A DNA stretch of 48,701 nucleotides. It comes from Bacteroidales bacterium. GTDB taxonomy: Bacteria; Bacteroidota; Bacteroidia; Bacteroidales; UBA932. The translations under genes were made by a program, and so were the position numbers. Under the pieces are notes generated by a model, which was given only the letters and a program-made list of their open reading frames with translations, was not told where the DNA came from and searched no databases. The stretch covers positions 1 through 48,701 of the forward strand of contig JAQXJU010000087.1 in assembly GCA_029009115.1 (NCBI GenBank), in the 5' to 3' direction. Shown here one piece after another: positions 9,565 to 18,331 of the stretch. The stretch's first letter is position 1. Each line of letters starts with the position of its first letter.

Positions 9565-10728
9565 ATGAGAAAGATTTTTCTGGCAACAGCCGCTCTGCTC
9601 GCACTTGTTTCCTGCACCGAGAAGTTCGATGACCTCACTGCCCGCGTCATGGACGTCGCCAGACAGCAGTGCATCCTTATGGATGAGCGTCTCGCCGACA
9701 ACGTGATGCCCAAGACCTTCAAGGACGGGATCAACGAGGACTCTCCCCTCAAGTGGTGGTGCAGCGGATTCTTCCCCGGAACACTCTGGGAAGTATATCA
9801 GGCCACCGGCGACGAGGAGATTCTCGCAATCGCCGCAAAACAGACCCTCAAACTGTCAGGAATCTGCCACGAAGACACCCACCACGACATAGGATTCCAG
9901 GTCAACAGCAGCTTTGGGAATGCCTACAGGGCCACGGGAGACCCCTGCTGGCTTCCGGTAATCGACTCGGCGGCTACCAAACTCGCAGGACGCTTCATTC
10001 CCGCCGCCGGAATAATCCAGAGCTGGAAATCTTCAAAAAAGTGGGACTGTCCCGTCATCATCGACAATATGATGAATCTCGAGCTTCTGGAATATGCTTC
10101 GAAACTATTTGACAAGCCCCAGCTCGATGCTATTGCCTGCTCGCACGCCGACGTTACGATGAAGAACCACTTCCGCGACGACTACACTACCTGGCACGTT
10201 CTTGCCTACGACCGCAGCAACGGTGACGTGATCAAAAAGCAGACCCACCAGGGCTACAGCGACGATTCGGCCTGGTCGCGCGGACAGGCCTGGGCTCTCT
10301 ACGGATACACGATGATGTACCGCGAGACAGGTCACGAGCGTTACCTCGCTCAGGCAGAGAATGTGGCTGACATGCTTCTGCCCCGTCTCCCCGGCGACGG
10401 AATCCCCTACTGGGACTTCGATGCCCCCAAGATCCCCAAAGAACTCAGGGATGCCTCGGCTGGAGCCATTATGGCCTCGGCCTTCGTCGAACTCTCGACC
10501 CTTACAAAGGACAAGGCCAAATCCAAGGCCTACAGGAAGATGGCTCTGAGGCAGATAAGGACACTCTCCGGAAAGGAGTATCTTGCCGCCCCCGGCGAGA
10601 ACGGCTGCTTCATCCTCAAGCACAGCGTAGGTTCCATCCCCGGCAACTCTGAGGTGGACGTCCCCCTGAGCTATGCCGACTACTACTATCTCGAGGCCAT
10701 CAACCGCTTCAACACGCTCGAAGACTAA
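9565..10728 (+). CDS. GH88-family unsaturated glucuronyl hydrolase-like lipoprotein
   Basis: A 387-residue secreted glycosidase. The signal peptide ends in the lipobox ALVSC, so it should be a lipoprotein. The fold is the (alpha/alpha)6 barrel of unsaturated glucuronyl hydrolases, which hydrate the 4,5-double bond left by polysaccharide lyases. Motifs are THHDIGFQ with Asp108, VIIDNMMN with Asp167 (the pair expected as catalytic acids), and the family signature DSAWSRGQAWALYG. ATG 9565 gives the correct signal peptide. It lies 11 bp after the DUF5683 gene and 3 bp before mltD, so it is cotranscribed with a segregation/cell-wall cluster, not with a polysaccharide utilisation locus. No lyase, SusC/D pair or sulfatase is nearby. 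Substrate is therefore open (glycosaminoglycan, rhamnogalacturonan or other uronide). Confidence 0.88.
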   Translation: MRKIFLATAALLALVSCTEKFDDLTARVMDVARQQCILMDERLADNVMPKTFKDGINEDSPLKWWCSGFFPGTLWEVYQATGDEEILAIAAKQTLKLSGICHEDTHHDIGFQVNSSFGNAYRATGDPCWLPVIDSAATKLAGRFIPAAGIIQSWKSSKKWDCPVIIDNMMNLELLEYASKLFDKPQLDAIACSHADVTMKNHFRDDYTTWHVLAYDRSNGDVIKKQTHQGYSDDSAWSRGQAWALYGYTMMYRETGHERYLAQAENVADMLLPRLPGDGIPYWDFDAPKIPKELRDASAGAIMASAFVELSTLTKDKAKSKAYRKMALRQIRTLSGKEYLAAPGENGCFILKHSVGSIPGNSEVDVPLSYADYYYLEAINRFNTLED

Positions 10729-10731
10729 GCG

Positions 10732-12351
10732 ATGAAGCGTCTGTTCCTGTCGATAATCCTGCTTGCCTGTATCTGCGCTCCCTCCGATGCAGGCATACTT
10801 TCGCGACGCAGGAAAGAGGCGATGGAAAAGGAGCAAAGGGAACTCAAGAGCAGAATCGATTCGCTGTGGATGGTTATCGATTCGCTTGAGACAAGACTTG
10901 CAGGACCAGACAGTACAGTATTTGAGAGCACCGGGATTGACTTTCAGGATCTGGCCGACACCCTGTCTCTTAAAGACAGCACACTTCTCTCGAACACCGA
11001 CAGCCTGCTCTCGATATGGTATCATCACCGCCGCGTACGCGAGTATGAAGCTCCGGACTATGACATGGATTCGGTAAGCTTCGACTCCAACGTATCCGAC
11101 TCCACTATGATTGAACGTCTCAAGAAGATGAATTCGTTCATCACCCTTCCCTTCAACGAGACGGTCAAGAACTATATGATACTCTACTCGGAGAAGATGC
11201 CCCGCCGTATGGGGCATATCCTGGGCCTGAGCAGCTATTACATGCCCATTTTCGAGGAAGTGTTCGACAAGTACGGGCTGCCCCTTGAACTTAAGTACCT
11301 TGCGATTATCGAGTCCAATCTTGACCCTGTGGCAACATCCAGGGTGGGGGCACGCGGAATGTGGCAGTTTATGTACAGGACTGCCCGAAACTACTCCCTG
11401 AAAATCAATTCCTTCGTAGATGAAAGACTGGACCCCGAGAAATCAGCCGATGCCGCCGCCCGGTACCTGGCCGATGCCTACAGGGTCTTCGGAGACTGGA
11501 ATCTCGCAATCTCGTCATACAACTGCGGGCCGGGGAATGTTACCAAGGCCATACGCAGAGCCGGAGGGAGCCGCGAATTCTGGGATATCTATCCCTACCT
11601 TCCGAAGGAGACCAGAGGCTATGTCCCAGCCTTCGTTGGAGCAATGTACGCCGTAACCTACTACAAGGAATATGGGATAGTTCCCGAGAAAGTGTCACTC
11701 CCTGTCATTACCGATACTATGCAGATACACAGGAACCTGCACTTTCAGCAGATAGAGGATGTTGTAGGAATACCTGTAAGCGAGCTCCGCAGGCTCAATC
11801 CCCAGTACACCCACGACATTATTCCGGGCAACGAGGGCAGCTGCATTCTCAAGATTCCCTTCAGCGCAAGCGCTGCCTTTATGGAAGCGGACACAGATTC
11901 GCTCTACCTGCATAAGTCGGAAAAACTTTTGAGCCCCCAGGTAATCAAGAACATAAAGGAAAGCGGGAGCGAGGTCAGGACGGCATACAGGGTCAAGAGC
12001 GGAGACTACCTCGGGAAGATTGCCGCACGCTACCATGTTTCCGTCAGCCAGATAATGAAGTGGAATCACCTGCGCTCCTCAAGCATACGAGCGGGGCAGA
12101 TACTCTACATCTACCATAGGGGCGCCGGTCCTTCTGACCTTGGGAGCGTCAGTTCCGGCGGAACTTCATCCTCGACCAAGGTCAAGTCACAAGATGGCAA
12201 GTCTTACTCTGTATATACGGTCAAGAAAGGTGACACCCTGTACGGGATAGCCAGGCAATATCCCGGAGTAAGCGCCGCAGACATAATGAAATTCAACGGG
12301 ATAAGCTCTGACATACGTCCCGGAATGAAACTTAAAATACCTGTAAGCTGA
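10732..12351 (+). CDS. mltD: Membrane-bound lytic murein transglycosylase D with two LysM domains
   Basis: A 539-residue periplasmic peptidoglycan lytic transglycosylase. It has an N-terminal signal peptide, a charged coiled-coil-like stretch (residues 25-60), the SLT/MltD catalytic domain with LAIIESNLDPVA (catalytic Glu194), GARGMWQF and SSYNCGPGNV, then two LysM modules (about residues 419-462 and 495-538) that bind glycan strands. The linker between the LysM repeats is Ser/Gly-rich. It cleaves MurNAc-GlcNAc bonds forming 1,6-anhydro ends. Spacing of 3 bp to the GH88 gene and 1 bp to the next gene indicates one operon. In many Bacteroidales relA/spoT follows; here it does not. Confidence 0.94.
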   Translation: MKRLFLSIILLACICAPSDAGILSRRRKEAMEKEQRELKSRIDSLWMVIDSLETRLAGPDSTVFESTGIDFQDLADTLSLKDSTLLSNTDSLLSIWYHHRRVREYEAPDYDMDSVSFDSNVSDSTMIERLKKMNSFITLPFNETVKNYMILYSEKMPRRMGHILGLSSYYMPIFEEVFDKYGLPLELKYLAIIESNLDPVATSRVGARGMWQFMYRTARNYSLKINSFVDERLDPEKSADAAARYLADAYRVFGDWNLAISSYNCGPGNVTKAIRRAGGSREFWDIYPYLPKETRGYVPAFVGAMYAVTYYKEYGIVPEKVSLPVITDTMQIHRNLHFQQIEDVVGIPVSELRRLNPQYTHDIIPGNEGSCILKIPFSASAAFMEADTDSLYLHKSEKLLSPQVIKNIKESGSEVRTAYRVKSGDYLGKIAARYHVSVSQIMKWNHLRSSSIRAGQILYIYHRGAGPSDLGSVSSGGTSSSTKVKSQDGKSYSVYTVKKGDTLYGIARQYPGVSAADIMKFNGISSDIRPGMKLKIPVS

Positions 12352-12352
12352 T

Positions 12353-13249
12353 ATGGAGAACCATATAATCATAATGGCCGGAGGAGTCGGGAGCCGGCTC
12401 TTCCCCTTGAGTACACCCGCACATCCCAAACAGTTCCTTGACATACTCGGAACCGGAAAAACTCTTATCCAAGCGACCTACGAGCGTTTTGTGAATGCCT
12501 ATCCCGATTCGCATTTCTGGATTTTGACATCACGGGAGTACATTCACTTCATACACGAGCAGCTTCCCCACATCCCCGACGAGCAGATTCTTGCCGAGCC
12601 CGTTCCGCGCAATACCGCACCCTGCATAGCCTATGCCTGCTGGAAGATAAGGCAACGCTTCCCCAATGCGAACATAGCAGTCACCCCTGCCGATGCATTC
12701 ATCCCCGATATCGAGGCCTTCGGAAAGACTATGAGACTCGCCTCGGACTACACCAATGCCCGCAACGAGATAATCTGCATAGGAATCAAGCCCACAAGTC
12801 CACATACGGGATACGGGTACATCAAATGCCCGAATGCCGTCGAGGGAGAGATTTCAAAGGTAGAGTGTTTCAAGGAGAAACCCGACCTTGCCACGGCAAG
12901 CAGCTATCTCGAGCAGGGAGGCTACTGGTGGAATGCGGGAATCTTCGTCTGGAACGTCGATACAATAGAAAAGGCAATCAGAGCCCACGCCCCCCAGATT
13001 GCAGCAGTGATGGACCAGATTGCAGGGGCCTTCTATACTGCCTCCGAGGAAGATGTGGTCAACAAACTGTTTCCCAGTTGCGAAAAAATCTCGATTGACT
13101 ATGCTGTCATCGAGAAGTCAGACAACGTCTATACCACCCCCGTTTCGTGGGAGTGGAGCGACCTTGGAAGTTTCGAGGCTATCGAACGTGTCAGACAAGA
13201 TCTTCACTCTCAGGCACAAAGGCCGGGATGTGAAGAATCTCAAGCTTGA
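12353..13249 (+). CDS. manC: Mannose-1-phosphate guanylyltransferase, C-terminally short
   Basis: A 298-residue nucleotidyltransferase making GDP-mannose from GTP and mannose 1-phosphate. The pyrophosphorylase signature is MAGGVGSRLFPLS with PKQFL; other family blocks are AEPVPRNTAPC, PADAFIPD, GYGYIK, EKPDLATA, WNAGIFVW and the late SWEWSDLGSF. The family normally runs 340-360 residues; after SDLGSF this one has only about 22 residues with no family resemblance, and its last 59 bp overlap the 3' end of nadE on the other strand. The catalytic core is complete, so it may work, but a rearrangement at its 3' end is likely. manA begins at 48357, so both mannose steps occur in this window. Confidence 0.85.
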   Translation: MENHIIIMAGGVGSRLFPLSTPAHPKQFLDILGTGKTLIQATYERFVNAYPDSHFWILTSREYIHFIHEQLPHIPDEQILAEPVPRNTAPCIAYACWKIRQRFPNANIAVTPADAFIPDIEAFGKTMRLASDYTNARNEIICIGIKPTSPHTGYGYIKCPNAVEGEISKVECFKEKPDLATASSYLEQGGYWWNAGIFVWNVDTIEKAIRAHAPQIAAVMDQIAGAFYTASEEDVVNKLFPSCEKISIDYAVIEKSDNVYTTPVSWEWSDLGSFEAIERVRQDLHSQAQRPGCEESQA

Positions 13250-13943
13250 AGAGATTGCGTCTGTGCAGTGAATCTATCTTCAGGCGGGTAGCTTCATCCT
13301 CACATACACCCTCTCTGATGTAGCGGTCCAGAGTCTCGTACGTGAATCCGAGTTTCTGTTCATCGGAGCAAGAATGCGGCAGACCGTCGTCGGGAGTCTT
13401 GTCAACCCATATCGCAGGAAGACCCAGGGAGTGACCTATTGCCCTGACTTCTCTGACGCAGAGCTTTCCCAGGGGAGAGAATGAGCCGGCTGCATCTCCG
13501 AACAGAGTGGCATATCCCACATAGTCCTCGCTGAGGTTGCAGGTATTGGCGACTATTCCGTTTGTGGACTGGGCCACGGCAAAAAGCATTGCCATACGTA
13601 TGCGGGGAGGGATATTCTGCTCTGCCTGTCTGCTGAAGCCTTCCTCTCCCAAGCGGGAGGACAGTTCACGGAAAGATGACTCAATTCCTCCTATGGGCAT
13701 ACAGATATACCTTATACCCAGATGTTTGCAGATAAGGTCAGCTTCATTGAGGCTCTGTCCTTCGGCAGGCATAGCAACACCTGTCACTTTATCGGGGCCA
13801 AGTGCTGCTGCGCACAGCGCAGCAGCAACTGTACTGTCCTTACCCCCGGACATCCCGACCACGGCACTGCAGCCGGGTGCATTTGCAGCGAACCAGTCCC
13901 TGATCCACGCAATGCATTTGTCTCTGAGAAGTGCAGCTTTCAT
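13191..13943 (-). CDS. nadE: Ammonia-dependent NAD+ synthetase
   Basis: A 250-residue NH3-dependent NAD synthetase that adenylates and amidates deamido-NAD. The PP-loop SGGKDST (residues 32-38) and the later block NTCNLSEDYVGYATLFGDAAGS are diagnostic, as is KTPDDGLPHSCSDEQKLGFTYE. There is no N-terminal glutaminase/nitrilase domain, so free ammonia is the expected nitrogen donor. It starts 20 bp after potD and appears to be the last gene of the polyamine transport operon, an unusual partnership. Its 3' end runs antisense into the guanylyltransferase gene for 59 bp. Confidence 0.94.
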   Translation of the reverse strand: MKAALLRDKCIAWIRDWFAANAPGCSAVVGMSGGKDSTVAAALCAAALGPDKVTGVAMPAEGQSLNEADLICKHLGIRYICMPIGGIESSFRELSSRLGEEGFSRQAEQNIPPRIRMAMLFAVAQSTNGIVANTCNLSEDYVGYATLFGDAAGSFSPLGKLCVREVRAIGHSLGLPAIWVDKTPDDGLPHSCSDEQKLGFTYETLDRYIREGVCEDEATRLKIDSLHRRNLFKLEILHIPAFVPESEDLV

Positions 13944-13963
13944 ATCACGTTCAGAATTATCTG

Positions 13964-15250
13964 TCAGCGTCTTCTGTTGCGGCGTTTTTTGCGTGCAGAG
14001 CCGGTAATGGCGGCGCAGGCGATGACAAATACCGCGGCTGCTATTACGATATAGGTTACAGAAGATGCATTGTCACCCTTGATTCTTGACCACATTGCAA
14101 GCAGTTTGTCGGTATCGGTGCCCCAGTCGTGCTCAAGCACGCAACGCTCGATAACGGCCTTGTCGGGGTACAGCACAGGGTCAACTCTTACCGAAGATGC
14201 CTGCTCGCCGAAGAAATAAGAGAGGTCAATGGGCTCGAATTCCTCATCAATCTGAGACTCGAGTACCTCCATAGCGCCATTTGCCGCGACATATCCTGTT
14301 TCATCCATATTGCGTATTGCAATGTCGGGGCGGCACATAAAGTCAATGAAATAAGTGGCAGCCTTCACATTGCGGGCATACTTGGGAATGACCCAGCCGT
14401 CGAACCATACGGTACTTCCTTCTTCGGGAACAAGATATGCAAGGGACACGCCCACCTCGGCAGCCTCTTCGATAGCCCATACAGCATCACCGCTCCAGTT
14501 AAGGGATACGACTCCCCTTTCCTTGGTCATCTGCTCCTTTCCGAAGTCAGCCTCCCAGCCGAGAACGCCATCCTTGACCACTTTCATATACTCTTCGACT
14601 GCTGCGATTGACTCGTCAGAAGAATCGTGCATAAGGTCATTGAGAGTTACGCTGCCCTCGGCAAGTTCCTTCTGTTTGAGATAGATGAGCACAGGGGCAT
14701 AGACATCCCTGGGGGCATCCTTGATGAGGACCTGTCCGGCGAACTTGGGGTTGCGAATGACATCCCAGGTCGAAGCCTCTTCCTCGGTAACCTTGGAGGT
14801 GTTGTAGAGTATTCCTGTGGTTCCCCACATATAGGCTACAGAATAGTCATTTGCATCGATATCGGGATTGATGCTGCGGAACATTCCGCTGATATAGGGT
14901 GATTTGTTGAGCGAAATGTAGTTGATAGAATCGGGGATGGATGCGAAATCCAGCGGAATGAGAAGGCCGTTGTTGAGCATTCTCTCGATAATGTAGTCCG
15001 AAGGACATACCACATCATAATCCTCGTGTCCCTTCTCAATCTTCGAGAGCATAGTCTCGTTGACGTCGAAGGTCTGGTAAACCACCTTGATGGTTTCGCC
15101 CGTCTGGTCCTTGTACCACTGCTCAAACTCAGGGATAACCGACTCGTCGATATAGTCGGACCAGTTATAGACCTTGAGAGTCTCACTGCGGTCGCCTCCG
15201 CAGGAAATCATTGCAGCACAGAGAGCTGCAAGAAGCAAGATACGTTTCAT
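13964..15250 (-). CDS. potD: Spermidine/putrescine ABC transporter substrate-binding lipoprotein with C-terminal membrane anchor
   Basis: A 428-residue PotD/PotF-type binding protein. A lipobox (AMISC) near residue 17 indicates a lipoprotein. The mature part begins LKVYNWSDYIDESVIPEFE, the polyamine-binding family hallmark, and continues with YDVVCPSDYIIERM and the ligand-site block LNWSGDAVWA. Unlike E. coli PotD (about 350 residues), a hydrophobic segment of about 20 residues (398-418) lies at the C-terminus, followed by a strongly basic tail ARKKRRNRRR. That predicts a second anchor in the inner membrane with the tail in the cytoplasm. It is fourth in the potABCD operon, 9 bp after potC. 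The polyamine specificity is by family. Confidence 0.9.
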   Translation of the reverse strand: MKRILLLAALCAAMISCGGDRSETLKVYNWSDYIDESVIPEFEQWYKDQTGETIKVVYQTFDVNETMLSKIEKGHEDYDVVCPSDYIIERMLNNGLLIPLDFASIPDSINYISLNKSPYISGMFRSINPDIDANDYSVAYMWGTTGILYNTSKVTEEEASTWDVIRNPKFAGQVLIKDAPRDVYAPVLIYLKQKELAEGSVTLNDLMHDSSDESIAAVEEYMKVVKDGVLGWEADFGKEQMTKERGVVSLNWSGDAVWAIEEAAEVGVSLAYLVPEEGSTVWFDGWVIPKYARNVKAATYFIDFMCRPDIAIRNMDETGYVAANGAMEVLESQIDEEFEPIDLSYFFGEQASSVRVDPVLYPDKAVIERCVLEHDWGTDTDKLLAMWSRIKGDNASSVTYIVIAAAVFVIACAAITGSARKKRRNRRR

Positions 15251-15259
15251 CTGCAGTTT

Positions 15260-16054
15260 TTATTTAGCTTGTTGTTTGGATTGGCGCATATTGATGACCA
15301 GCAGGACAATCAGAATCAGAATGAAGATAAGACTCATCAGAGGTCTGAGTTCCGGCGTCAGTCCACCTTTGCGGGCATCGGTATAGATATAGGTCGAGAG
15401 AGTGTCCAGACCTATTGTTCCACGGGTGAAGAAGGTCACTGCAAAGTCATCGAGACTCATTGTGAAAGAGAGTATGAATCCCGAAATCATTCCCGGCCTG
15501 AGCACGGGAACCATCACCTTGCGGAGGGCCTGCCAGGGAGTTGCCCCCAGGTCGAGGGCCGCCTCGTAGATATTGGGATTCATCTGCCTGAGTTTGGGAA
15601 TCACGTTGAGCACGACATAGGGCGTACAGAAGGTCACATGGGCAAGGATAACGGTAAGGTATCCCTGCGATATGCCCAGGAAGACGAAGAGCAGGAAGAG
15701 CGAAACACCCGTTATGATGTCGGGGTTAATCATAGGGATGTTGTTCAAAAAAGTCATCGTCTGCTTCTTCTTTCCTGTCATATGATATATGCCTATTGCC
15801 GCTATCGTACCGAGGAAGGTCGCAATCAGTGATGCGGCAAGGGCAATCAGGAGCGTGTTTTCAAGAGCGGAGAGAAGACCCGAGGAATTCTGTATCGAAC
15901 CCGTGAAGAGGTTCCTGTACAGAGCCGTCGAGAAACCCGTCCAGTTGCCCATCGACTTGGCCTCGGTGAACGAGCAGACGAAGATGAACAGTATTGGCGC
16001 GTAAAGAATAACGAGGAGCAGCCAGATATATGCCTTTGCAAGAATCTTCTTCAT
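15260..16054 (-). CDS. potC: Polyamine ABC transporter permease PotC
   Basis: A 264-residue inner-membrane permease with about six hydrophobic segments. The cytoplasmic EAA loop that docks the ATPase is seen as EAALDLGATPWQALRKVMVP. The C-terminal block FTMSLDDFAVTFF is typical of PotC. Its ATG shares one base with the potB stop (TGATG), so translation is coupled. With PotB it should form the heterodimeric channel. Confidence 0.92.
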   Translation of the reverse strand: MKKILAKAYIWLLLVILYAPILFIFVCSFTEAKSMGNWTGFSTALYRNLFTGSIQNSSGLLSALENTLLIALAASLIATFLGTIAAIGIYHMTGKKKQTMTFLNNIPMINPDIITGVSLFLLFVFLGISQGYLTVILAHVTFCTPYVVLNVIPKLRQMNPNIYEAALDLGATPWQALRKVMVPVLRPGMISGFILSFTMSLDDFAVTFFTRGTIGLDTLSTYIYTDARKGGLTPELRPLMSLIFILILIVLLVINMRQSKQQAK

Positions 16055-16827
16055 CAGATTATCCCTCCATTTGAAGCCTCCTGCCTGTCATCCTTGTTCA
16101 GCAGGGTGGTAAAGCCGATGATGACCAGCATAATCAGCGACAGGGCCGCGCCGTAATTCCACATCGAATTGTTGATATTCTCCTGAATTATGGTACCGAA
16201 GAGTTTGATTCGGTTGTTGGTCAGGAATTCCGATATGGCAAAGGTACTGACCGTAGGCATAAATACCATCATCACTCCGCTCCATACCCCGGGCATAGAC
16301 AAGGGCAGGGTCACCTTGCGGAAAACCTCGCCACCGGTTGCCCCCAGGTCCTGTGCGGCCTCGGCATAGGACTTGTCCATCTTCGAAAGGACATTGTAGA
16401 TGGGATATATCATGAAGGGGAGGTAGTCGTAGCACATACCGAAGATGAGAGTTCCCTTGCCGAGCGTAATTCCTGCCATAGTAAAAAGTTCGGCCGTGGC
16501 GAGAGTCCTCATCAGGGCGTTGATCCACATAGGGAGAATGAAAAGCACCACGGTCACCGCACTGCGGTTCAGATTCTTGTTGGCAAGAATGTAAGCGGCG
16601 GGATAACCGAGCAGCAGGCAGAGCAGGGTGTTCTCGATTGCAACCTCGATGGAAAGGGCAAAAGTGCCGAGAGCATCCTTGTCCGTGAAGAACTTGGCTA
16701 TTGTGCCAAGGGAAAAATGACCTGAGCCATCCTGAAGGGCGTACAACACTATCAACAGCAGGGGCAGTACCACAAAAAGTACCAGAAAAATAAAATATGG
16801 CAATGCCCAGGTCGATCTCTTAGTCAT
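16054..16827 (-). CDS. potB: Polyamine ABC transporter permease PotB
   Basis: A 257-residue permease with about six hydrophobic helices and the EAA loop EAAQDLGATGGEVFRKVTLP. The block LPMWINALMRTLA is conserved in PotB/PotH proteins. It overlaps the end of potA by 8 bp and potC by 1 bp, so the three are expressed together. The C-terminus is short and polar. Confidence 0.92.
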   Translation of the reverse strand: MTKRSTWALPYFIFLVLFVVLPLLLIVLYALQDGSGHFSLGTIAKFFTDKDALGTFALSIEVAIENTLLCLLLGYPAAYILANKNLNRSAVTVVLFILPMWINALMRTLATAELFTMAGITLGKGTLIFGMCYDYLPFMIYPIYNVLSKMDKSYAEAAQDLGATGGEVFRKVTLPLSMPGVWSGVMMVFMPTVSTFAISEFLTNNRIKLFGTIIQENINNSMWNYGAALSLIMLVIIGFTTLLNKDDRQEASNGGII

Positions 16828-18208
16828 TTCCTCCAGGCTCTTTGACGAGGTGAATATCTTCAGGAAGTATCTTGATACCTACGAAGTCGTTCTTATCCCA
16901 GACGTCGCTGGTATCAACCTTTATGTTGATTTTGTCTTCAGTCTTGACAGTCAGCTGGTTGTGGTTACCCTTGAAGAGAATGGCGGCAACATTCCCCACA
17001 ACGTCGGCTGCATCCTCGTGGTCAAGAAGGTCAACCTTGTCGTAGGCGACCTCGACACGTACCTTCTCGCCGGGTGCGAAGCCGGCGGTGTCGCAATCGA
17101 ACACGGTTCCGAGGAATTCGACCTTGCCGTCGTCGGCAATCCTGCCCTCGAAAACATTGGCGAGGCCCTCCTTGTGCATAACCTGGATGTCATCCGGGTC
17201 GATGTAGAGCATAACTTCGGAATCGACAGGGTAAGGGTCATAGTCCTGAATCATCAGTTCATACTTCGACTCTGTCGTTACCCACATCTCGTAATGGACA
17301 CCCTTGAAGATGCAGGAAGTCACCGTAGCCCGAAACTGACACTTCTCGGGATCGGTAGTAAAGTATATGTCTTCGGGACGCACAACCACGTCCACCGGGG
17401 TCTGCTTTCCGAAACCCTCGTCCACACAGTCGAAGTCCTGTCCTATGAAACGGACCCTGCGGTCTTCGAGCATAGTGGCGTCGAGGATATTGCTTTCGCC
17501 GATGAAATCCGCCACATAGGCAGACTGGGGCTCGTTGTAGATGTCGATGGGGCTTCCGACCTGCAGGACCTTGCCCTCGTTCATCACCACTATTGTGTCT
17601 GACAGAGTAAGGGCTTCTTCCTGGTCGTGGGTGACATAGATGAAGGTTATGCCCAGTTTCTCGTGCATCTCCTTCAGCTCTATCTGCATATCCTTGCGCA
17701 TCTTCAGGTCGAGAGCGCTGAGGGGTTCATCCAGCAGAAGCACACGGGGCTGGTTGATAAGGGCACGGGCTATGGCCACCCTCTGCTGCTGTCCACCCGA
17801 AAGGGAATCGACGTCCCTGTCTTCGTAGTCGGACATCGAGACAAGTTTGAGGACCTTCTTCACCCGCTTTGAAATCTCATCCTGAGGCACCCCCTTGAGC
17901 TTGAGCCCGAATGCTATGTTGTCATAGACGTCGAGATGCGGAAAGAGGGCATAGCGCTGAAAAACGGTGTTCAGCGGGCGCCTGTAGGGAGGCAGTGCGG
18001 AAATATCGCTGCCGTCAAGTTCGACGATACCCGAGTCAGGGGCCTCGAAGCCGGCAAGTATGCGCAGAAGGGTGGTCTTTCCGCAACCGGAAGGCCCGAG
18101 AAAAGTCACGAATTCGCCCTTGCGGACATTAAGGCTGATGTCGTCGAGAACCTTATTGTCCCCGAATGACTTGGAGATATGCCTGAGGTTTATGATATCC
18201 TTGTCCAT
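16820..18208 (-). CDS. potA: Polyamine ABC transporter ATPase PotA with duplicated C-terminal module
   Basis: A 462-residue ABC ATPase powering the importer. Walker A GPSGCGKT (residues 38-45), the LSGGQQQR signature and Walker B LLLDEPLSALD are intact. E. coli PotA is about 378 residues; here the C-terminal regulatory part is repeated. Both halves carry an 'FDC...GF' block, a later 'FKG-x-H' block (FKGVHYE and FKGNHNQ) and end in a 'DPDDIQV' or 'LPEDIHL' block. The ATG at 18208 (MDKDIINLRH) is preferred over one 27 bp upstream because a TACTTTTG -7 box lies between them and the family begins here. It is the first gene of potABCD-nadE. Confidence 0.93.
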   Translation of the reverse strand: MDKDIINLRHISKSFGDNKVLDDISLNVRKGEFVTFLGPSGCGKTTLLRILAGFEAPDSGIVELDGSDISALPPYRRPLNTVFQRYALFPHLDVYDNIAFGLKLKGVPQDEISKRVKKVLKLVSMSDYEDRDVDSLSGGQQQRVAIARALINQPRVLLLDEPLSALDLKMRKDMQIELKEMHEKLGITFIYVTHDQEEALTLSDTIVVMNEGKVLQVGSPIDIYNEPQSAYVADFIGESNILDATMLEDRRVRFIGQDFDCVDEGFGKQTPVDVVVRPEDIYFTTDPEKCQFRATVTSCIFKGVHYEMWVTTESKYELMIQDYDPYPVDSEVMLYIDPDDIQVMHKEGLANVFEGRIADDGKVEFLGTVFDCDTAGFAPGEKVRVEVAYDKVDLLDHEDAADVVGNVAAILFKGNHNQLTVKTEDKINIKVDTSDVWDKNDFVGIKILPEDIHLVKEPGGND

Positions 18209-18216
18209 TGCGGCTG

Positions 18217-18224
18217 CAAAAGTA
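18217..18224 (-). promoter_or_regulatory. -7 box for potABCD-nadE
   Basis: The minus strand reads TACTTTTG, matching TAnnTTTG, with a TTG about 22 bp upstream (18247-18249). The box ends 8 bases before the potA ATG at 18208, so the transcript would have an extremely short leader. This also argues against the upstream ATG at 18235. Confidence 0.45.
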
Positions 18225-18317
18225 ATAAAAAACATATAATTTTAAGCAAGCCTGCCCAAATGAAACGGATAAAATATTTTTAGGGTTCCAGATGTCTCTA
18301 TTTTGAACAATTAATAT

Positions 18318-18325
18318 TATTTTTG
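18318..18325 (+). promoter_or_regulatory. -7 box for the GH78-led operon
   Basis: TATTTTTG matches TAnnTTTG, 6 bases upstream of the ATG at 18332, giving a near-leaderless transcript. The 123-bp region between potA and this gene is AT-rich and holds this box and the divergent one at 18217-18224; I see nothing else in it. The TTG inside the box (18323) is also a possible start codon but is less likely. Confidence 0.4.
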
Positions 18326-18331
18326 AAGCCT

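Noticed and set aside
10105..11217. 370-codon minus-strand open frame across the GH88 and mltD genes
   Set aside because: It lies antisense to two clear genes and has no recognisable domain; long antisense frames are common here because of the codon use of the real genes.
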